Assembly (NCBI RefSeq): GCF_012650175.1 | Contig: NZ_JAAILI010000079.1 | Span: forward strand, 62,001-126,000 | Source of the DNA: Sphingomonas sp. S2M10 | GTDB lineage: Bacteria; Pseudomonadota; Alphaproteobacteria; Sphingomonadales; Sphingomonadaceae | DNA length: 64,000 bases | Direction of reading: 5' to 3' | Part shown: positions 60,683 through 64,000 of the stretch, in pieces | How the letters are laid out: each line of letters begins with the position of its first letter | Position numbering within the stretch: position 1 is the stretch's first letter | Notes under the pieces: model-generated | What the model was told of the DNA's origin: nothing | The model's input: the letters and a program-made list of their open reading frames with translations, nothing else | The model's database searches: none | Translations under genes and position numbers: made by a program

Positions 60683-61153
60683 TCAACGGGTCTGTACGAG
60701 TTCTTCCACCAGCCGGCCGGCCGCAGCGCGCACTTCGTCCCAGGTTCGGTCGAAGCCCTCGGGCCCGCCATAATAGGGATCGTCGACGGCGCGGCCCTCC
60801 CAGCCGGGCACCGCATCGAGCAGCAGGCGCAGCCGCGCGTGCCCGCCGGCCGGCGCGATCCGGCGCAGATCGGTCAGGTTCTGCGGATCGAGCGCCAGAA
60901 TATGGTCAAACCGATCGAAATCCTCGCGCGTCACCTGACGCGCGCGCAGCCCGGTGATGTCGATGCCGTGCCTGGCGGCGACTGCGATCGAGCGGCGATC
61001 GGGCGGCTCGCCCGCATGCCAGCCGCCGATCCCGGCCGAGTCGGCTAGCACCGCGACGCCAGCATCCGCAGCCGCCGCGCAGAAGGCCGCCTCGGCCAGC
61101 GGCGAGCGACAGATATTTCCCAAGCAGACAAACAGGAATGCCGGGTCGGCCAT
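60683..61153 (-). CDS. Low molecular weight protein-tyrosine phosphatase
   Basis: A 156-residue phosphatase with P-loop VCLGNICRSPLAEA (nucleophile Cys10, Arg16) at the N-terminus and the general acid in AVDDPYYGGPEGFD. The family dephosphorylates tyrosine kinases of exopolysaccharide synthesis, arsenate in some cases; here the neighbours give no further clue. The start at 61153 is preceded by AAAGG at a slightly long distance; ATG at 61165 is an alternative. The dehydrogenase follows after 19 bases. Confidence 0.93.
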   Translation of the reverse strand: MADPAFLFVCLGNICRSPLAEAAFCAAAADAGVAVLADSAGIGGWHAGEPPDRRSIAVAARHGIDITGLRARQVTREDFDRFDHILALDPQNLTDLRRIAPAGGHARLRLLLDAVPGWEGRAVDDPYYGGPEGFDRTWDEVRAAAGRLVEELVQTR

Positions 61154-61233
61154 CGCGAAAATCATCCTTTCGTAAAACGGGTACGCTCTGCTAGCGTCGC
61201 GGGCAACGGCACTACAACGCCGAAGGAGAGGAT

Positions 61234-62802
61234 ATGGCCAGCATGCCCCCCGCGCCCGATGGGGCGAAGGCAACCCCCTATGCCTGGTATGTGCTGTCGC
61301 TGCTGCTGCTCGTCTACATCCTCAACTTCATCGATCGCCAGATCGTCGCCATCCTTGCCGACGACATCAAGCGCGACCTGGGCCTGCGCGATCAGGACAT
61401 CGGCTTCCTCTACGGCACTGCGTTCGGCGTGTTCTACGCGCTGTTCGGCATTCCGCTGGGCCGGCTTGCGGACAATTGGCACCGGGTGCGACTGATGACC
61501 GCGGGGCTCGCGCTCTGGTCCAGCATGACGGCGCTGTCCGGCTTCGCCCGCACCGGGCTGATGCTCGGGCTTGCCCGCATGGGCGTGGGCATCGGCGAGG
61601 CGACCGCAGGGCCCGCAGCCTATTCGCTGATCTCGGACTGGTTCCCCAAGCGCTTGCGGGCGACGGCGCTCGCCCTCTACTCCTCCGGAGTCTATCTCGG
61701 CGGCGGCCTCTCGCTGTTCATCGGCGCGCTGATCGTGCAGCGCTGGAATCAGGCCTATCCAGGCGGGGGCCCGCTGGGGCTGGTCGGCTGGCAGGCGGCC
61801 TTTCTTGCGGTCGGCGCGCCGGGGCTGATCGTCGCCGCCTGGATCGTCACGCTGCGCGAACCGCCACGCGGCCTTTCCGAAGGCATGGCGACCCCCGCGC
61901 ACCCCGCCCCGTTCCGCGCTTTTTTCGAGGAACTGCTGACCATCATCCCGCCCTTCACGCTGATCGGCGCGGCACGGCAGGGGGCAGCGGGGCTGGCCCG
62001 CAATCTCGCGGTGCTCGCGCTGGTCGCGGGGCTGGTCGCATTGCTCGTCGCACTAGGAGAGCCGGCGGCGCAGTGGATCGCGGTCGGGATCGGCGGCTAT
62101 GCGGTGTTCAGCTGGGCGACCGCGCTCAAGCGGCGCGATCCGCCCACCTATGCGCTGATCGTGGGCACCCCCGCCTTTCTCTGCGTGGTGCTGGCCTATG
62201 GCCTCAACACTTTCCTCGCCTATGCGATGGCAGGCTTCGCGCCCAGCTTTATCCGCCGCAGCTTCGACATTCCGCCGGAACAGCTAAGCGCGCTCGGCTT
62301 CTGGATCGGCGCGCCGGTCGCGCTGGCGGGGTTCCTCGGCGTGACCATCGCCGGCCGCATCGCCGACGCCCTGCGCGCGCGCAGCCCCGTGGGACGGATT
62401 CATATATTGCTGTTCGCCTGTATCGCCCCGATCGCGCCGATGATCCTGCTGTTCACCGCGCGCGACCTGACCTTCGCCTATGTCATGCTGCCGCTGGCGC
62501 AGTTCCTGATCTGCGGCGGGCTGGGCGCGGCGGCGGCCACGACGCAGGACCTGGTGCTCCCGCGGATGCGCGGTACCGCAACCGCCGCCTTCTTCATCGG
62601 CACCACGCTGATCGGCCTCGCGCTCGGGCCCTATTGCGCAGGGCGCATCGCGACGCTGACCGGCGACCTGGCGACCGGGGTACTGGCACTGCTCGCCAGC
62701 GTCCCGATCGCGCTGGGGGCGATCGGTGGCGCCTATCGCCTGCTGCCAGCGGCGGAGGCGAGCAAGCTCGCCCGCGCGCGCGCCGCAGGCGAAGCGATAT
62801 AG
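61234..62802 (+). CDS. MFS transporter, spinster-like
   Basis: A 522-residue transporter with about 12 membrane helices: WYVLSLLLLVYILNFIDRQI, GTAFGVFYALFGIPLGRLAD and ARMGVGIGEATAGPAAYSLI match the spinster (SPNS-like) MFS branch found often in sphingomonads. There is a soluble loop of about 35 residues (around 208-245). The substrate is unknown. AAGGAGAGGAT precedes the ATG. The stop codon is one base from the convergent sodC stop. Confidence 0.9.
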   Translation: MASMPPAPDGAKATPYAWYVLSLLLLVYILNFIDRQIVAILADDIKRDLGLRDQDIGFLYGTAFGVFYALFGIPLGRLADNWHRVRLMTAGLALWSSMTALSGFARTGLMLGLARMGVGIGEATAGPAAYSLISDWFPKRLRATALALYSSGVYLGGGLSLFIGALIVQRWNQAYPGGGPLGLVGWQAAFLAVGAPGLIVAAWIVTLREPPRGLSEGMATPAHPAPFRAFFEELLTIIPPFTLIGAARQGAAGLARNLAVLALVAGLVALLVALGEPAAQWIAVGIGGYAVFSWATALKRRDPPTYALIVGTPAFLCVVLAYGLNTFLAYAMAGFAPSFIRRSFDIPPEQLSALGFWIGAPVALAGFLGVTIAGRIADALRARSPVGRIHILLFACIAPIAPMILLFTARDLTFAYVMLPLAQFLICGGLGAAAATTQDLVLPRMRGTATAAFFIGTTLIGLALGPYCAGRIATLTGDLATGVLALLASVPIALGAIGGAYRLLPAAEASKLARARAAGEAI

Positions 62803-62803
62803 A

Positions 62804-63340
62804 TCAGGCGGTCTGGAACACGCCGCAGGCAATCCGGCCGCCGCTGTTGCCGGCCGGATCGGTCTTGTAATCGTCCTCGCCGGCATGAACGACCAAAGCC
62901 GCGCCGTCCTGGTCCATCAGCTGGTCAAAGCTGCCACCGGCAAGCGTGAAACTAATATGACCCTGGCCCTTCTCGTCGACCTTCATGTTCGGCAGGTCGC
63001 CGGCATGCGGTCCCATCGGGTTTTCCTTCCCGTGCTTGGTGGCGCCGGGATTCCAGTGGCCGCCGGCACTGGCAAAGTCAGTCGCGGTGCAGGCGCCAAT
63101 GGTGTGGACATGCACGCCATGGGGTCCCGGCGAGACACCGTTCACGTCGACCAGCACGCGGATCGATCCTTCCACCTGCTCGGCCACCGCGGTGCCGACC
63201 ACCTTGCCAGTCGCGTCGTGCAGCTCGGCCTGGGCGCGGTAGTGCCCGGCCATATAGCGCTCGTTCTGCGCCCTGGTCACGCACCCGCCCAGCAGCGCGC
63301 TGATCACCACTGCGCTCGCGCCGATTCCCCAAGCCTTCAT
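62804..63340 (-). CDS. sodC: Cu/Zn superoxide dismutase, lipoprotein
   Basis: A 178-residue enzyme of the periplasmic SodC family. LSALLGGCVTR is a lipobox, so the mature protein is lipidated. The metal-binding residues occur in HGVHVHTIGAC, GGHWNPGATKHG, GPHAGDLPN and ALVVHAGEDDY; the disulfide pair is TIGAC and ACGVF. It converts superoxide to H2O2 in the periplasm. GGGAG seven bases before ATG at 63340 supports this start over 63358. Confidence 0.94.
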   Translation of the reverse strand: MKAWGIGASAVVISALLGGCVTRAQNERYMAGHYRAQAELHDATGKVVGTAVAEQVEGSIRVLVDVNGVSPGPHGVHVHTIGACTATDFASAGGHWNPGATKHGKENPMGPHAGDLPNMKVDEKGQGHISFTLAGGSFDQLMDQDGAALVVHAGEDDYKTDPAGNSGGRIACGVFQTA

Positions 63341-63578
63341 ACCCAGTCTCCCGACCATATCCCTGAACCAGCCTAATGAGCCTTGCGGGCTCCGGTTCCA
63401 AGAGGTTGATTCGATGGGACGGGCCCACCCGCGGCGATCGCGCGGCGGATCGCATCGGTTCGCCGCATCTCCCGCTACACCCGTCGCAGCCTTCATCTTT
63501 CGTTAACCTTGGGTTACGACCTTCGCGGCAGGACCGTCGCGGCAAAGCGCGTCCTGAAGGTTCACAGGGGATATTATC

Positions 63579-64000
63579 ATGCACCGGCTCGCCAGCGCGA
63601 TGCTCGCCCTGCCCTTGCTCGCGGGCTGCCAGACCGGCGGCACCGGCAAGGTTGCGGACCTGCGCCCCATCGCCGTTGTCGAGATGCCGCCCCCGCCCCC
63701 CTTGTGGCGAACGCGAATCGCCGAAGCGGACCTGTTCCGACTGGAGAACCTCCCGAACAGCTGGCGGCAGTTGTACGGAGGCGTGCGCCTGCCGGTCCGC
63801 AAGCTTCAGGGTGCGGTGCTCGATCCAGATGCCGGCCAGCCGCATCCGGCGCTGCCGCCGGGCTCCTATCGCTGCCGCACGCTGCACCTGAAGCCGGGCC
63901 GGGCCGGCCGCGTCCTCGTACAGCCCAGCCCCTCCGGCTTCTGCTACATCTCGGCAGCGGATGCAGCCGATGACAGCGCCCCGCTGGGCCTCGCCAAGCA
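63579..64000 (+). CDS. DUF4893 lipoprotein, truncated at window end
   Basis: Opens at ATG 63579 with AGGGG eight bases upstream and runs beyond the window after 140 codons. The lipobox LLAGC places the lipidated Cys near residue 14. The following WRTRIAEADLFRLENLPNSW, LPPGSYRCRTL and GFCYISAAD match DUF4893, a family of exported sphingomonad-type lipoproteins of unknown role. The 238 bases between it and sodC contain nothing else I can support. Confidence 0.82.
   Translation, partial: MHRLASAMLALPLLAGCQTGGTGKVADLRPIAVVEMPPPPPLWRTRIAEADLFRLENLPNSWRQLYGGVRLPVRKLQGAVLDPDAGQPHPALPPGSYRCRTLHLKPGRAGRVLVQPSPSGFCYISAADAADDSAPLGLAK

Noticed and set aside
59506..60957. 483-codon plus-strand frame opposite the zinc-type dehydrogenase and phosphatase
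   Set aside because: Covers two well-supported genes on the minus strand and has no protein-like features.

Overview
The window is GC-rich, densely packed bacterial chromosome. Its gene content points to a sphingomonad (Sphingomonas or a close relative, Alphaproteobacteria): DUF1192, DUF3297, UrcA-family and DUF4893 proteins, a Mur ligase/LD-carboxypeptidase pair, many short convergent overlaps, and palindromic intergenic repeats. This assignment rests on recognising families by eye; no database was searched. I see no rRNA, tRNA, CRISPR array, prophage or intact insertion sequence.

Layout. 1-10 kb: hemerythrin-like fragments, a quinone oxidoreductase diverging from a DUF1192 gene, clpA, an UrcA-family protein, galE, msrA, a 490-bp stretch without a confident gene, a Sua5/YrdC tRNA-modification enzyme and a DmdC-type acyl-CoA dehydrogenase. 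10-21 kb: secreted and membrane hypotheticals, a threonine synthase-like enzyme, a GntR-lepB operon, a nitroreductase, a peptide/H+ symporter, an M13 metallopeptidase and acetyl-CoA synthetase. 21-31 kb: a four-gene TolC/MacA/MacB-type efflux operon, a MocA-like/XdhC pair, a periplasmic glycerophosphodiesterase, a small lipoprotein, and an operon of membrane protein, XRE regulator and alpha/beta-hydrolase with a palindromic operator candidate. 31-40 kb: a MurC-like ligase diverging from an LD-carboxypeptidase coupled to a D-cysteine desulfhydrase-like enzyme, a lower-GC membrane protein gene, thrS, Uma2, an outer membrane protein, and infC coupled to a secreted GH16 glucanase. 40-50 kb: ferredoxin, AlkA-like glycosylase, a VOC/TetR divergent pair with an operator, DUF3297, a cNMP-binding/thioredoxin-reductase-like fusion, an EVE protein, a GST and typA. 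50-64 kb: TelA/XpaC, a receiver-only response regulator, a CDF transporter, a Bax-inhibitor-1 protein, ArsR/SDR, thpR, a TetR/DUF4188 divergent pair with an operator, a chemoreceptor, an LMW phosphatase/dehydrogenase pair, an MFS transporter, sodC and a truncated DUF4893 lipoprotein.

How the genes work together. Most are housekeeping or envelope genes. Three transcription units carry a local regulator with strong inverted repeats in their control region (30.8, 42.5 and 57.5 kb). The 31-34 kb segment looks like peptidoglycan and D-amino-acid salvage. The most unusual points are the apparent ATA start of infC and its overlap with a secreted glucanase, the Mur ligase with a GHNP motif opposite LdcA, the CxxC-less cNMP/TrxR fusion, two families of palindromic repeats (95-bp pair; about 135-160 bp pair), and the unexplained block at 6.9-7.4 kb. 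I found no large new defence or mobile system.
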